A stretch of DNA of 64,000 nucleotides from Saururus chinensis. Its lineage: Eukaryota; Streptophyta; Magnoliopsida; Piperales; Saururaceae. This document shows positions 1 through 11,785 of the stretch, in pieces (positions within the stretch are counted from its first letter, which is position 1; every line of letters starts with the position of its first letter). Below the pieces are notes generated by a model. It was not told where the DNA came from, did no database searches, and saw only the letters and a program-made list of their open reading frames with translations. The position numbers and the translations under genes are program-made. The DNA lies in assembly GCA_035235625.1 (NCBI GenBank), contig CP141141.1, positions 42,369,719 through 42,433,718 of the forward strand, in the 5' to 3' direction.

Positions 1-2100
1 TGGCAAATATATTACTTTTCTCAATCGGATAGACATATAATAAGTGTGATAATTGACATTCCAGATAAATTATCCTCACATATATGGTTCAACTTGGATT
101 GGATTTGATTTCTTGCCATTTCTACCCTACTTACTCCTCCTAATCAAGACACATGAATACCTTTGTTTTCAAGTTATAAGAAATTGTATGTGTGATGACA
201 CAACTATGTTAATTACTGTATCTTTCAAAACACGATGAATATGATGTGGTGTTAACAATGATAATATTATTTTTGGTTTAACATGTCATTGCTCATACGA
301 TAATGTTTCCATCATGTTATCGATAACACAACATTCTTCATAGCGTGTTCGTGTATTTCGAATCATCATGTAATTGATGACATGATGTGGTAAATATCAT
401 ATTTTAATAATTGAAGATGGTATTTAAGTCTAGTTTTGTGTTCAATTTTGGTTTATTTTTATTATGCAGTTGAATTTAGGTTTTTTGGTATTCACTTTTT
501 CTATATGTGTGTTTAAGGTTGGTATTCTGGTGATTAAGTATCACATTTGGTATTCTACTTAATTTTTGTAATTTTCATTTAACTTTGGTTATTTGGCCGA
601 TATTTGATATTCTATTTGTTTGCCTTTTGGTAATTTATAGTCTTTTACTTTACACTCTTTTGTTATGAACTTCTCCCATGCCACAAAAAAACTTCACCGG
701 AGTCCCCGCCTTTCCCATTTGAAAAGGTTGTATAACAAAACTTTTAGACAATAGCAAAACTTCCATACAAGAAGAAAGACATTTGGGATTTCAAACTATG
801 GTTTCATTTTTGTGGGTTTGTTTCGGGCTTATGCAATCACAAGTGGCGAGAGGGATATGCTGTATGGTGCGACCGGATAGGAGGAAGTGTAGAGCAACAA
901 TGTCGTGTGGAGTGAGGAGCATGCCTTTCGATGGAGAGGGCAGCATGGGAGAGGATGGTGAGGTAGAAAAGTTTCTCTAACCAGAACTCCGGTGGCCAGT
1001 GAGGGCAGAACTGGTGATGAATCTTGTCGGACTGGACTAAAATGGTTTTGGCAATGGCTGGCGAAAGCTGAAATGTTCACACTGTATTGGACTTATTATC
1101 TTGGCAAGAAGAGGAAAAACTTAGGGGGTAGACAAGGTCATTTTCCTGCACGAGCTACCAACTTTACATGTGCACAACTACTTTAATAATTATAACAAAC
1201 ATGTGCATATATTTTGTATTCCTTGAGAATTTAAGTCTATTTTGGTAAAAAAATTCTTTATTAAACCTTAGAGTTCATGCTTATTTAGAAGTGAATTATT
1301 CAAAAAAATACTCGCTTGTTCCATATTAAATTTCTAAATTATTTTTTAAAAATAAGTTATTTTAAAAAATAAATTAAAAGTAGTTTAATTTTGAAAGTAA
1401 ATAAGAGACTTAATATATATATAAGATTGGGGGAAATTTTTTTAGGTACATAAAACAAAAATCTGTTGCATTTTGGAAGCCAATCTCGCTAAGTTATGTG
1501 TCTCACCAAACCCATTAATTGAAAGCGGCGAAGGAGGGATGAAACTAGACGATAGACATGAAGGAGACAGGGCCTGCATTGGGTGGTGCAATGATTGCAA
1601 GTTTCAACCCATGTTAGTCAGCAAGTAGGGATATGACTTTGCTTGTGGATCAAACCTGACATTGGCTCTATTTTCTGCTATCATGTCCCACTTTGCTACC
1701 TTCTTCCCGCCACAGTTGCTCTCATCTGACATCTCCCACGGTCCCACTTCCTTTTTTAAATGTTTATAAGTATAAATTTGAATAGCAAAAAAGCAGTCTT
1801 AAATACAATTAGCAAACGTGCCGTCCATTCTCTCCCAACCCTTTGTCCATTTCGCAACTCAATCCAACAGTAAAAAGGGAAAAATTGGTTAAACTTGTAA
1901 AGAGCATTTTCTACAGTAGCGTTTTTCGATGACAAGGATAAAAGCTAGCGCGGGCGGGGTATGTTGGGAGTATCCTCAAAACACCCTCCACGCATGGATG
2001 GCGTTCACAGCTATAACATGCTAAGAGAGGGGAGGAAGCCAGGAAGGGACCAAAGAGGATTACGGTGGAGGGTGGCATGTTACAACCGTAGATGATATTA
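1..2100. other. AT-rich intergenic DNA, no gene seen
   Basis: No reading frame here resembles a protein I recognise; the open frames are short and overlap on both strands. Around 660-1190 and 1490-1990 base composition is more even, but no codon structure, splice pattern or family motif appears. I treat this as intergenic sequence, possibly with old repeats that cannot be named by eye. Confidence 0.6.
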
Positions 2101-2104
2101 ATAT

Positions 2105-2385
2105 TAGCGAAGCTCTCGGGTCGAGGTTTGTTTAACTCAAACCCGACCGAATGTAGTTGACCAGAATAAACTCAACTTGAACCTGACTTATTTAGAATAA
2201 AAAGTATTTTTAATTTTTTTTAAAAAGATTATATATATATTATTTATAACTTTATTCGGGTTGGGTTGGATCACCTATAAATTAAACTTAACCCGAATAG
2301 CTATTCGGGTTAAGTTTTAAGAACCAAACCTAACCCATTAAAGTTAAGTTGGGTTTTACTATATACTTGACTCGAGTGGCATCCC
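2105..2385. repeat. Dispersed repeat ending in ggcatcccta
   Basis: The stretch is built from degenerate direct and inverted copies of cccgaat / attcggg and aacccgac / gtcgggtt, and ends in gtggcatcccta. The same wording recurs at 9988-10079, where the ends form TAGGGATG...CATCCCTA. It is a non-coding dispersed element, probably a small non-autonomous DNA transposon; the family is not identified. Confidence 0.4.
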
Positions 2386-2403
2386 TAATCAATATAAGGA
2401 AAT

Positions 2404-2850
2404 ACTTTTTTATATTCATCCACTGGGAAGAGTTTTTATGCTCTACTCACTAAGAGGGAAACATTTTTTATGCTCCTTAAAAAGTATGAGCCGAGTGTAA
2501 GGAACGCTTGGGAGCCGTTGATTTTCAAAATCGATGGCGCACATGGTAGCACACAATAGCGCAAGTAATACATACGCTATCGTGCGCTACTATGTGCACT
2601 GTTGATTTTGAAAATCTACGGCTCCCATGCGTTCTTTACGCTCGGCTTACGCTCAACGTGGAGCATAAAAAATGCTTCCGACTAAGAGCTTAGCATAAGG
2701 AATACATGAGAGTCATTCATTCATTAGATTGATGGCGCATACACTAGCGCATATGAGTACTAGTAATATTGGTATTAACGTGTGTTAGTGTGTGCATCGT
2801 CAATCTCAAAAATTAAATATTTTTATGTGTTCCTTACGCTAGACTCATTG
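2404..2850. mobile_element. Outer long-TIR MITE, split by an inner copy
   Basis: After the inner element at 2457-2680 is set aside, the flanks read as one element. The left arm (about 2404-2456 plus 2689-2760) is the reverse complement of the right arm (about 2765-2850). Landmarks are cttagcataaggaa on the left and ttccttacgctagac on the right, and gatggcgcatacactagcgc paired with gtgttagtgtgtgcatcgtc. No coding capacity. It is best explained as an older member of the same foldback/Mutator-like MITE family. Confidence 0.55.
2457..2680. mobile_element. Inner MITE with ~100-bp terminal inverted repeats
   Basis: The two halves are almost perfect reverse complements. Arms run from GGAAACATTTTTTATGCTCC (left) and its inverse ending at 2680, through gagccg, ggaacgc, gggagccg and gattttcaaaatc, down to a short loop near 2570. 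It is flanked by a perfect 8-bp direct repeat ACTAAGAG at 2449-2456 and 2681-2688, read as the target-site duplication. Very long TIRs with an 8-9 bp duplication suggest a Mutator-like or foldback MITE. A transcript would fold into a hairpin of about 100 base pairs. Confidence 0.8.
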
Positions 2851-2887
2851 TCAAATTATAATATTAAAATTTTTTTGTCCTCTCCAC

Positions 2888-2995
2888 TAACAATGAGCTA
2901 AGTGTAAGATATGTACGTGAAACTCTTCATCTACGAAATCAACGATGCACACTCTAGTTCTTCTATGCATGGCTTACTCTATACTAATTGTTGGT
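2888..2995. mobile_element. Third copy of the long-TIR MITE family (degraded)
   Basis: Contains aatgagctaagtgtaag followed by aaatcaacgatgcacactct, which parallel the arm sequence of the elements just upstream. The second arm is weak. A partial, diverged copy. Confidence 0.4.
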
Positions 2996-3214
2996 GAGGA
3001 ACATAAAAAAGTCTTCCCAATACAAGAAGTGTTTTTTGAGTGTATCCCTATCCCGCCTACCCTGCCCTCCCGACCCAATTATTCTTCAATCCAGTTTGTT
3101 TCCATCACCGCCGGGCATCAACATGAACAGTAAAAAAACCTTTTTACAATAAGTTGCAGGGAAGATATTTAGGTACTTACAAGTTACAACCAGTTACGTT
3201 CAAAGGCTGACCTG

Positions 3215-3440
3215 CAATATGGGCTCATTGCACGTGGGCAAACCCAATGGACCTATTACAATGCTTGTATATCCACGGATCCACTAGTTACAAGTACGGG
3301 CCTGGGCCATCTCGAGTTGGGCGGTCTGATAGCCTCCGACTGGGCTAAAATTAAGACTACTATCAAGAGCCCACGTTGAGTAAATCGTATACCGCGTCCC
3401 ACTAGCTTAAGCAGGCATGGTATTCTGTGGTGGGCCTGGC
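3215..3440 (+). promoter_or_regulatory. Promoter region rich in TGGGCY (site II-like) motifs
   Basis: Several TGGGC/GCCCA motifs cluster just before the IMPACT-family start (near 3219, 3236, 3305, 3318, 3350, 3371 and 3432). Such motifs are typical of plant housekeeping promoters. No clear TATA box is seen. Placement is inferred from position and motif density only. Confidence 0.4.
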
Positions 3441-3468
3441 GGAGCCCGTCACTGCTCGTCACCAACAA

Positions 3469-6400
3469 ATGGCGGTCGGCATGGCGGCCACCGTGGCTTC
3501 CTTGAACCGTCTCCCCTCGCGGCTGGCGCGAGTGACGACCATGGCGAGCTCCACAGCGGGTACCGGAGGCGGGGGGGTTGTGTACACGACGCTCCGGGAG
3601 CGGGTAAGCTCCGAGCGGGAGATCAAGCGCAGCAAATTCATCGCCGTTGCCGCTCCTGTCTCTGACGACCAATCCGCCCTCTCCTTCCTCTCTGAGGTAG
3701 AGTTTCATACGTCTTTTTCCTTACTTTTAGTAAAAAGTATGAACATTTTTTTAATGAGACGAGACATTCATGAATTCTACGTAATGCCTTCGTGTGAATT
3801 CTTACTGTTGGTGACTTCTGTAGGTCCTCCAGGGCCGGCTGGTCCGGCTCCATACAATTCGACGTCTAAGGCAAACTTTTTAAGGAGTCTTTTTGTATTT
3901 TATATAGTAATATTTAAACAATTAATTTTCAATAATGATTATTCAATTACAAACCTTTTCTTAAGCTTCCTGTATATCTAAAATCACTTGCAACAAATTT
4001 ATCAAGTGCTTATTTTTAAAATTGAATTGATTTATCTACTCTCTTTTTTATGTTTCTCATAACCTGATTCCTACTTAACATATGATTTAATACTCCCTCC
4101 GTCCTATATTAATAGCTCCATTTGGGAAAAAAAGTTTGCTCCGTATTAATTGCTCCATTTTGTTCAATTTAAGTAGTTGGGTACTTAAAAAAGAGTATCA
4201 TAAGCTTACTTACTCTTCTCTTAGATGTGGATTTCACCATTCAATAAAAATCACTATTTTTCCAAATGTAGTTATTAATATAGGAGGGAGGGAGTAATAC
4301 TTTCAAGCAAAATAAAGACCTTGATAGTGAAATGGTATAGTAAGAAATATGAACAATATGAACAATATGAAAAAATATAGAGATTAAAGAACAATAAAAC
4401 CTACTTATACGTTGTCTTTGAGAATGGAGAGGTAAGAACATTCTGCTGTCTTTGAAATTTAAGAGAGTTGGTCTTGTGGTATGTGATGGGAGGAGCTTGT
4501 CAGCGTGGTTGCTATAAAAAAAACATAAAAAGAAAGATCGGAGGATCTTATAAAGAAGAAAGGTATCGTTGAGTTGGAGCTTAGGGAAAGCAGATTTTAT
4601 TAATAAATGAAAGTTCATGATTTGTTAAATGGTTATTGTAATTCTAAAGAAATAAGCTCCGCATATCAAATAATCTCATTTTTTAAATGGTAATTTATGG
4701 TAAGAAAAAGGGCCACCTAGCAAATAGTATTTGTCCTTTTACTTTTTTATGTTATTTGTGTGTATTAACTATCTCTATTTCACCTTTTTTTTTAGGAAGG
4801 ACCCTCGGCAACTGCCTAAGTTGCCTAAGGTCCTCTTGAGAGTATTGATTTATGATGCCATTTTGAGAAGTTATATAGTCTCTTTTATTAATTGTCATCC
4901 CTTTTGAGTGTACTTTATTATTGTTTGGTGGCCGCTGTAGTGTCCTTGAGATAGGACTGGTCAAGAATTTTTTTTTACAATGCGGCTCATCATTAATATT
5001 GTGGGTGTGTGTGTTCGGCATATACGAATATGTTATGATGATATGGGACATTAAGCATCATTTGGTTATTCTGGAGAAATTGTTAGATGTTTGTTTTGCT
5101 TATCAAGCTGTCTCAATTGTTTCTTTTTATATAATGTTATTATGCATAAATCTATATTTATTGTCATATACAAATTTGTTATGATGATATGGGGCAGTCA
5201 GCTTCATTTGGTTATTCCGGAGAAATTATTGAATATTCGATTTAGCTCATCAAACTTTCTCAATTGTTTCGTTGTATTTATTATGTTTGTATTTGTGTTT
5301 ATTTGCATATACGAATTTGTTTTGATAATATGGAACAGTCAGCATCATTTAGATATTCGGATAAATTGTTGGATGCTTGATTTGGCTCATCAAGCTTTAT
5401 CGATCGTTTTTTAATATCCGAGCAGAATTTAGCTGCTCATGTATGTATACAGTGATTGAAATCATGCATAAACATTGAATTTGTTTAAGTATCCTACACA
5501 ATCAAACAATTTATTCCTTGTTTTGGAAATGCTGGATTTGGAAGCTTAATTATTCTTTTTCCAGTTGATTCTCTTGGTTTAATTGTTGCTCTATCTAATA
5601 TGACCTTGTCAATTTTCGCTGTGGTGATTAGGTTAGGGAGCCTCGTGCTACACATAACTGTTGGGCATACAAGGTATTGAATGACATTTATCTTTATAGA
5701 AGTTTGTGATGTTGTCTCGTTTTCACGTCATTGTTGAATTAATGTTCAGTTTTTGGTAAATTCATTTGCTTTGTTTTGTAGATCGGAGACCAATACCGGT
5801 GCAATGATGATGGTGAACCATCGGGGACTGCTGGTAAGCCAATATATTCAGCAATTGCATCCTCAGGGGTCGATAGGGTAATGGTTGTTGTAACCCGGTT
5901 AGTATCCCTCCCCCCAAAATTTTAGACTTATTTTAAATATTCACTTTCTTCCTTACGAAATATCTAAGCATTCAATTTGATGTACATTTTTTTAAGCGGC
6001 CTTTCTTTAAGAATACTCTTCAGTGCGACAAAATTGAAGTATTATCTAAACATATATTGATATCCTGTATGACACTCACATCTTGTTCATAATGCAAAGT
6101 GGAACTTTTACTGAATTAGATTATCTTTAGTTTGCAGATACTTTGGAGGTATAAAACTTGGAACAGGGGGATTAGTGAGGGCTTATGGAGGAATTGCCTC
6201 AGACTGCTTGAAAGATGCTCCCACTTGTCTTGTGAAATCTAAAGTAGTACCTATGCTATTAATCTTGACTTGCTATTGATTTTGATTTACATACTGAACG
6301 GGCTACTATTTCTTGTGCAGATTCAGATGGGTCTTGAGGTTCCCTTCGATCTGTTGGGGAGTGTATATCATCAGGTCTGTTAGAGAAAAAAATGTTACAT

Positions 6401-7789
6401 TCATTGATGTTGTTTGAAATAAAAAAAATGTAGTGGAAGTTTTTACATTTTTATTGTTTGTAACTGTTATTAGGTCAATACACTTGAATATGCTGCGAAT
6501 GATTCATAGTGAAACATACTCATACTTTGGATGTTTTGTAGTATATGCTTGAGTGCATCTATATGAAGTTTCTTGTATCCAACTAGCCTTTAGGGATTTT
6601 TGGACAGGTTATGTGCCTTCTTTTTTTATTTTGTTTTGCATTCTTGTGAGAAGTACATAAAATATAAATCATTGTCTGGGCTTTAACTCCTAATGGAAGG
6701 CTAAAAAATTAGAGGGAATAACAACTCAAGATTGGTTGAACTCGTACATTTATAAATATACCTTACTGAACCCTCATTCATTTTTTATATGGAATATTAC
6801 CAAAGCTTCTCAATTGGCTGATTGGAATACTTGCAGACATTGTATGCCGTTGCTTGTTAAGCAGAACTATTGTTGTATGTGGATGTTCTATTGTCAATAA
6901 ATAAAAATCTTGATGGTAATGAAAATATATATGGTTGTGATGTTTGAAGTTAACTTGTTGAATGCAATCTGCCTCATAACTTGATATACCTCGCATATAC
7001 CAGTATGGATTTATTTGTCTTTGTGCTTCGTTCTCTTTTTATGTCTTTGTTGTCAACTTATAGTTTTGCACATTAACATCTTCTTTTTCATGAGTCTATG
7101 TTGCTAACCCATTTGATCGTGATTAGGTGTTGATGATCATTTTGATTACATTTTTCTTCATTGTACTAGAGGATGGTTGTTCTCTGTTGTTTTATCCCTT
7201 TGGGACATGTTCCATGCTTGAAAGAGCTACAATAAGACCTAGGCTTTCTATGGTCAACATTTAAACGTGTACGAATCTTATGGATTGGCTAGACAAGCAG
7301 AGCAATGGGATACTTTTATATCTGACATGTCTTTTCTGGTTACATAGAACTATATTATAACAAATAAGAAATCGCACCTCAAGGAGACAACATATGAAAA
7401 ATGAATGTAGTGTTTTTAGCATTCATTGAGCTAATTTATATTGGTTGTTTGTGTTGGATTTGTGCGTGTGTAGTATGTCTTCATTTTTGTCTGTTTTTTT
7501 TTGGTAATCATATCAATGTGTGAACATTGGATAACAGAGGGTTTCACCGTGTAAATCTTTTTCTGTTTTCTTATTATCTTCTAAAGCCCTGATCATGTTT
7601 TCTGTTTCTAATGAGAACTCTTTTTGTTTGCAGCTACAAACATTTCAAGTCGAAGACATCAAACAGGACTATGACTTGAGCAAAGATGGCACCACCATGG
7701 TAACTTTTAGTGTGGATTATGACCGAGTTGACCGTTTGGAGAGTTCACTGAAAGCAGCTTGCAGCAGAAAAATTACACTATATAAGTAA
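3469..7789 (+). CDS. IMPACT/YigZ-family (UPF0029) protein, 6 exons
   Basis: Coding exons are 3469-3696, 5632-5673, 5782-5897, 6138-6243, 6321-6374 and 7634-7789. All introns are GT-AG and all joins keep frame, giving 233 residues. The core after residue 76 carries the family hallmarks: ATHNCWAY, the [14 protein letters not shown] loop and [19 protein letters not shown]. These are the most conserved segments of the IMPACT N-terminal / UPF0029 fold, followed by the short C-terminal domain of bacterial YigZ. In animals and yeast IMPACT/Yih1 tunes GCN2-dependent translational control, but plant copies resemble the bacterial type and their role is unsettled. The first exon is GC-rich and encodes an Arg/Ser/Ala-rich leader, suggesting organelle import. 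Three in-frame ATGs (3469, 3481, 3541) leave the start open; 3469 is the first that follows non-conserved sequence. The first intron (1.9 kb) contains a Stowaway MITE. Confidence 0.92.
4093..4294. mobile_element. Stowaway-like MITE in intron 1 of the IMPACT-family gene
   Basis: Ends are CTCCCTCCGTCCTATATTAA and its inverse ttaatataggagggagggag, flanked by TA dinucleotides (4091-4092 and 4295-4296). TA duplication plus a CTCCCTCC terminus is the Tc1/mariner-derived Stowaway signature. About 202 bp, non-coding. Confidence 0.8.
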
Positions 7790-8339
7790 TATCTCATGCA
7801 CCTGAGGTCTTCCCAAGGTGATTTCTGCGGCCTTGTCAACTTCGGTTGCATCCACACCATCAACAGCCTAGACATTCAAGCACCCAACAGCCAAAAATGA
7901 TATGGGGATATTTTTTTACTGATAGCACATTACATGGAGGTCAACTGCTGTGAGGCTTTTATGGGCTCTTTCTTGAATTTATTTTATAATTATTTCTATA
8001 TCCTGTAATACAATTTACTACATTTTTTTCTCAAAATTTTTAACTTCCAAACATTTTTCTGTGGCTCCTGATTCATTATTGTTCAAATTTATTTGACAGA
8101 CCCAAGAAATGACCTCAAGGGTGGGACAGACTTCCGTTTTTTTTTTTTTTCTGAAAAAAGGTATTGTAAGTGAACAGATTTCAATATGTGAATTTGACTG
8201 CTTTTCGGTTATTAAGTTTACATGTATATATCTTCAGAAGTATTCCATGGAAAATTGGCAGAAATATGAATAGTTTCTCTTTACAAATGTTTGACAATAT
8301 CGGAGCTGGCAGCACCCGACGCCTTCTGTCAAAACTCTA

Positions 8340-8480
8340 CAATACTCCCTACGGCCGACAACAAGTGTTCTATTTAGTTTTTTTTAAATAAATTAAAATT
8401 AGTTTATTTTGAAAAAATAAATAAAACACTTTCTATGAACTAAAATGTAAACTTTTTTTATTTTGAAACTAAAATATAAA
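8340..8480. repeat. Stowaway-type MITE remnant
   Basis: Begins actccctacggccgacaac and is followed by AT-rich text with ttaaattaaaa-type wording shared with similar pieces near 1310-1420 and 11037-11145. The right terminus is not clear, so this is a degraded or truncated copy. Confidence 0.4.
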
Positions 8481-8782
8481 TTGTTCATCATCATATTTTC
8501 CTAATTTGACTAGGGCATTCATATCAGTTACCGTTAGGGTACTCTCGATTCTCTATTTTTTTTCCAAAAAAAAGTTCTTGTTTCTTCATTTAGATTGTTC
8601 TCTTTTTATCTATTTTAACCAACCAAACTAAAAAATAAAATTTGAAAATGGAAACTTCATGGGAAGATCTTAGTAGAAAGTTCAACCTAGCTTGTATTTT
8701 GCCCAGAAATTTTTATTGTACATTCTTTGTCTAAGTTTCATTAGTATGAGTCTACGTTCACATACATCAGCGTAAGCCCAAG

Positions 8783-8968
8783 CATCATAGGTCCAACAAT
8801 GCATGTTAGTTAGGGGACCCGCCCAAACCTTTATTGACGTGCTCCGTTGGATCCTAGATGTAGTGCATTAGACTTACATCATAGGTCCAACAATGCATGT
8901 TAGTTAGGGGACCCGCCCAAACCCTTTATTAACGTGCACCGTTGGATCCTAGATGTAGTGCATTAGAC
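8783..8968. repeat. Tandem duplication, 94-bp unit x2
   Basis: The unit at 8783-8876 starts catcataggtccaacaatg and repeats immediately at 8877-8968 with only a few differences (for example gacgtgctcc versus aacgtgcacc). A recent local duplication in non-coding DNA downstream of the IMPACT-family gene. Confidence 0.9.
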
Positions 8969-8989
8969 GGCCAATAACATTGGAAGTGA

Positions 8990-9988
8990 AAAAGAGCATT
9001 TTAGCTGAGCATTTGGCTGAAATGGCTTGAACTTGAGTTGTTCAAGCTGGGCTCCAGCCTGGCTCAAAGCTCGTTCAAGCTTGAACCTGAAAAAGCCCAA
9101 GCTTAAATTGGGCTAGAACTTAAAAAAATAGTAAAATTATACCAAATCCAAAAAACTAAAATTAGTCAATATAAATCCCAACCACCTTAATATAAAATAA
9201 GGTGTCATAGCTATAATTTATTAAAAAAGTTGGCTAGTGAATCTATAAAATGATAATTCAAACAAAGGGAACACCTGTAGCATGGATATAGGTAGAAGAA
9301 GAAATATTTCTTCACCGTATTCACGATCGCTGGAAGCCTGCAATTGTATATAATATACATTATTGGCGGTTGCCAATTGTTATAAATTCATGCATAAATT
9401 ATTTTTATTAAATTTAAATATAATATGTTAAGTCCATTTTGTGATGTCCTTTCTTAATTTCTTTTGTATATTTGTCATATGATAAGTTCAAATCTTTTAT
9501 TCTAAAATTTTTATATTTTGCTTTAAAATTATACTAGAAATATAAAAAAAGTCCTATTTATGTGTTCATGGTGCATCTGAGACCATGTACAGCTAGTACT
9601 TTTTGGTCACTGAATCACAAGCATAGTGAACATTAAATAGGGGGTTAAGTGGTCATGATTTATGACTTGCATAGTTGCATCTAGTTTAAAAATGTTATGG
9701 TATGACCGCCCTCATCCAGTCCACCTTAAATGAAACTCTAAAGTAGTTTTTACTTGTGTTTTTACTAGAGACCACTTTGGTCCCTTGTTCGTTCGTGTAA
9801 TTTATTTTATTCTCTCCCTAATTACTACTGATTTAGCCCATTATGAGGTATTAATAAGCGTGTTGCACTTTAATTCTCCATCATCATTGGTAAAGAGAAA
9901 TTTCCACTTCTAATATTAAATAATTAAATATATTTTATGAAAAATATTATATAAATTGAGAAATAAATAGGACAATGACTATATAGTT
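8990..9988. other. Intergenic, no gene seen
   Basis: Contains a Gln/Leu-like degenerate motif block around 9000-9120 (repeated caagctt / aagcttg words), then AT-rich sequence. No supported coding or RNA feature. Confidence 0.5.
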
Positions 9989-10079
9989 AGGGATGTGATT
10001 GGATGGGGTTCCCAGCTCGACCTGAATAGTTATTCGGATTGAATATAAAAATTCAAACTCAACCCAAGTGGCATCCCTA
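9988..10079. mobile_element. Short element with TAGGGATG...CATCCCTA ends
   Basis: Perfect 8-bp inverted ends (TAGGGATG / CATCCCTA) enclose about 76 bp related in wording to the repeat at 2105-2385 (ttattcgg, caaactcaaccca). A small non-autonomous DNA transposon is the likely explanation. Confidence 0.45.
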
Positions 10080-10154
10080 TATAAAGCCAATTTTGTTCAT
10101 TCTTTATAAATCTTGTTTTTGAGTTAGGTCATTTTCTCAATTTTTATTTTACAC

Positions 10155-10370
10155 TTTGGAATATATATATATAAGAAAAAGTTTATATGAGCCCGAGCTC
10201 ATATATGCCTACGTGAGCCAAAGCTCTATGGGTTGTCGGATTTACATCTGGCGGCCCATAATACTCATGGGTTTACTACCTATTCTCCTTGGTCCTATGC
10301 CCGCCTTTGATGGTGATTCTACAAAAATGACCGTACAAAAATCAATCTCACGGCTTGCATGAGGTTGTCT
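10155..10370. repeat. Degraded relative of the gagctca MITE at 26950-27150
   Basis: Shares the pattern 'gtttatatgagcccgagctcatatatgcc ... gagccaaagctc ... ggttgt' in diverged form with the element inserted in the copia fossil near 27 kb. Termini are unclear. Confidence 0.3.
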
Positions 10371-10751
10371 TTATAGTAAACTCTTTATCTCTCTCTCTAT
10401 ATTATGTATAATTTTAAATTTGCATTCAAGTTTGAGCCCAATACAAGTCAAGCATGTACATGTTCAAACTCAATTCGAGTATATTTTAGCGTGGTACTTA
10501 GGAAGTATCTATAGGTGTTTCAACACAACCACTTCTCCACTAGCCTTCGTAATTAAACTTGCCATCAAACAAAGGAGTTTATTACTAAGGATAGATGGAA
10601 CACGAACATTGCAAAATAAGCTAGAAACCGTAATTATGTACTTGTTTTCAAAGTTAGAAATATATTTCCCAAAAATATGTTCCTGAACACATTTGAAACT
10701 TAGTGTAGCTGTTTACTTGCCTCAGAACTATAACCAAAGGTAAGTTCAGAG

Positions 10752-10862
10752 ATATAAAACCGTCAATCACACACTTATGCACGCGCAGTTGAGAGATCAA
10801 ATAACCATCATAGTTGTCCAATGAAGTTGCCAGCTTTCAAACAAAATTCCAGCTTTTAATAA
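10752..10862 (-). pseudogene. Duplicated 3' UTR piece of the VTI1 gene
   Basis: Matches 11690-11790 (the 3' flank and UTR of the VTI1 gene) in order, with shared words caatcacacactta, ttgagagatcaa, ccatcata and gaagttgccag. The partner piece with the last coding segment lies at 11494-11580. The two halves are parted by about 630 bp of AT-rich inserted DNA, so a duplicated 3' end was later split. Confidence 0.7.
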
Positions 10863-11036
10863 AGAAAAAATATTTACAATATTCACTTTTAAAATTTTTA
10901 TTTTTAGGGTGCCCAAGTTAATTTTTTTCTTTTTAGCAATGGCCCTTTATTAGGAATTTATATTTAATATACCTTTTATAAGAAAAAAAGTCCTACAATG
11001 CCCTTTATTTTTATTAAAAATAAAAGCACTTTTTGA

Positions 11037-11145
11037 TAGTCCCTCCAACCAAATTAATAGTTCTATTTATTTTTTCTAAATAAATATTTAAAAAAAATTA
11101 AAATTAGTTCATTTTAAAAAACTAAATAGCAGAGGGAATAACATA
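11037..11145. mobile_element. Small MITE with tccctcc...agaggga ends
   Basis: Left end agtccctccaaccaaattaa, right end agcagagggaataaca. The body is AT-rich, as in Stowaway-type elements. It lies in the sequence that splits the duplicated VTI1 3' end. Confidence 0.5.
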
Positions 11146-11493
11146 CGTTAAACTTCTAAAATTGCTCTTCTATCTTCGTTCAAACCCGTAGCCTCTATAG
11201 CATTGAACCCCTAGCCCTATTCATGTGAACCACCAAACACCACCGATAAATTCAATTGTTGATATGGTTAACCTCTTAGACACTGCCCTCGTGGTTATGC
11301 AAGAATAATGCTAGGACGTCAACGAGACAATGCTAGTCATTTTTATCTTTTTAATAAATAAAAAGACGATATTACAAATTAACGATATTTTGGATGTAAG
11401 TTTATAACACAGGGGCACGTCGGAAAGGATGAGATCACCATGGGTATATTAGAAATAAAAGTTTTAACAATAGATATTTTAGATATTTTCGTT

Positions 11494-11580
11494 TTAATAA
11501 ACGAGCTTCAAGTAGAGAATTAAGATTATTGCCACAACCAGGACTGCGGTAATGGCGTCAACCAGGATTGCCACCAGGAC
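11494..11580 (-). pseudogene. Duplicated terminal exon of VTI1 (membrane anchor)
   Basis: Read on the minus strand, this encodes AVLVVAIILILYLKLVY followed directly by TAA at 11494-11496. The intact gene ends AVLVVAIILILYFKLTH. The hydrophobic anchor and stop are preserved although the rest of the exon (SNARE C-terminal half) is missing or scrambled. It lies downstream of the real last exon. Most likely a partial duplicate; use as an alternative 3' exon is possible but no good acceptor was seen. Confidence 0.65.
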
Positions 11581-11785
11581 TACAGCCACTTCTCCACTCG
11601 GGCTTTGTTATTGGATGTCCTCCCATAAAAGAGATGGACGAATGAAACTCAACATCACAAAATACACCAGATCTAAGTGCAGAAATACAGAATATTCAAT
11701 CACACACTTAGGCACACACAATTGAGAGATCAAGCAGCCATCATAATTCTCAAAGGAAGTTGCCAGTTTCCCAGGAAAACAACTT

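Noticed and set aside
783-1186. Two adjacent small plus-strand frames near 0.8-1.2 kb
   Set aside because: No domain, no splice support, and an opposing frame of equal length on the minus strand.
3417-3853. Overlapping frames around IMPACT exon 1
   Set aside because: Alternative frames of the GC-rich first exon; only the frame starting 3469 continues through five spliced exons.
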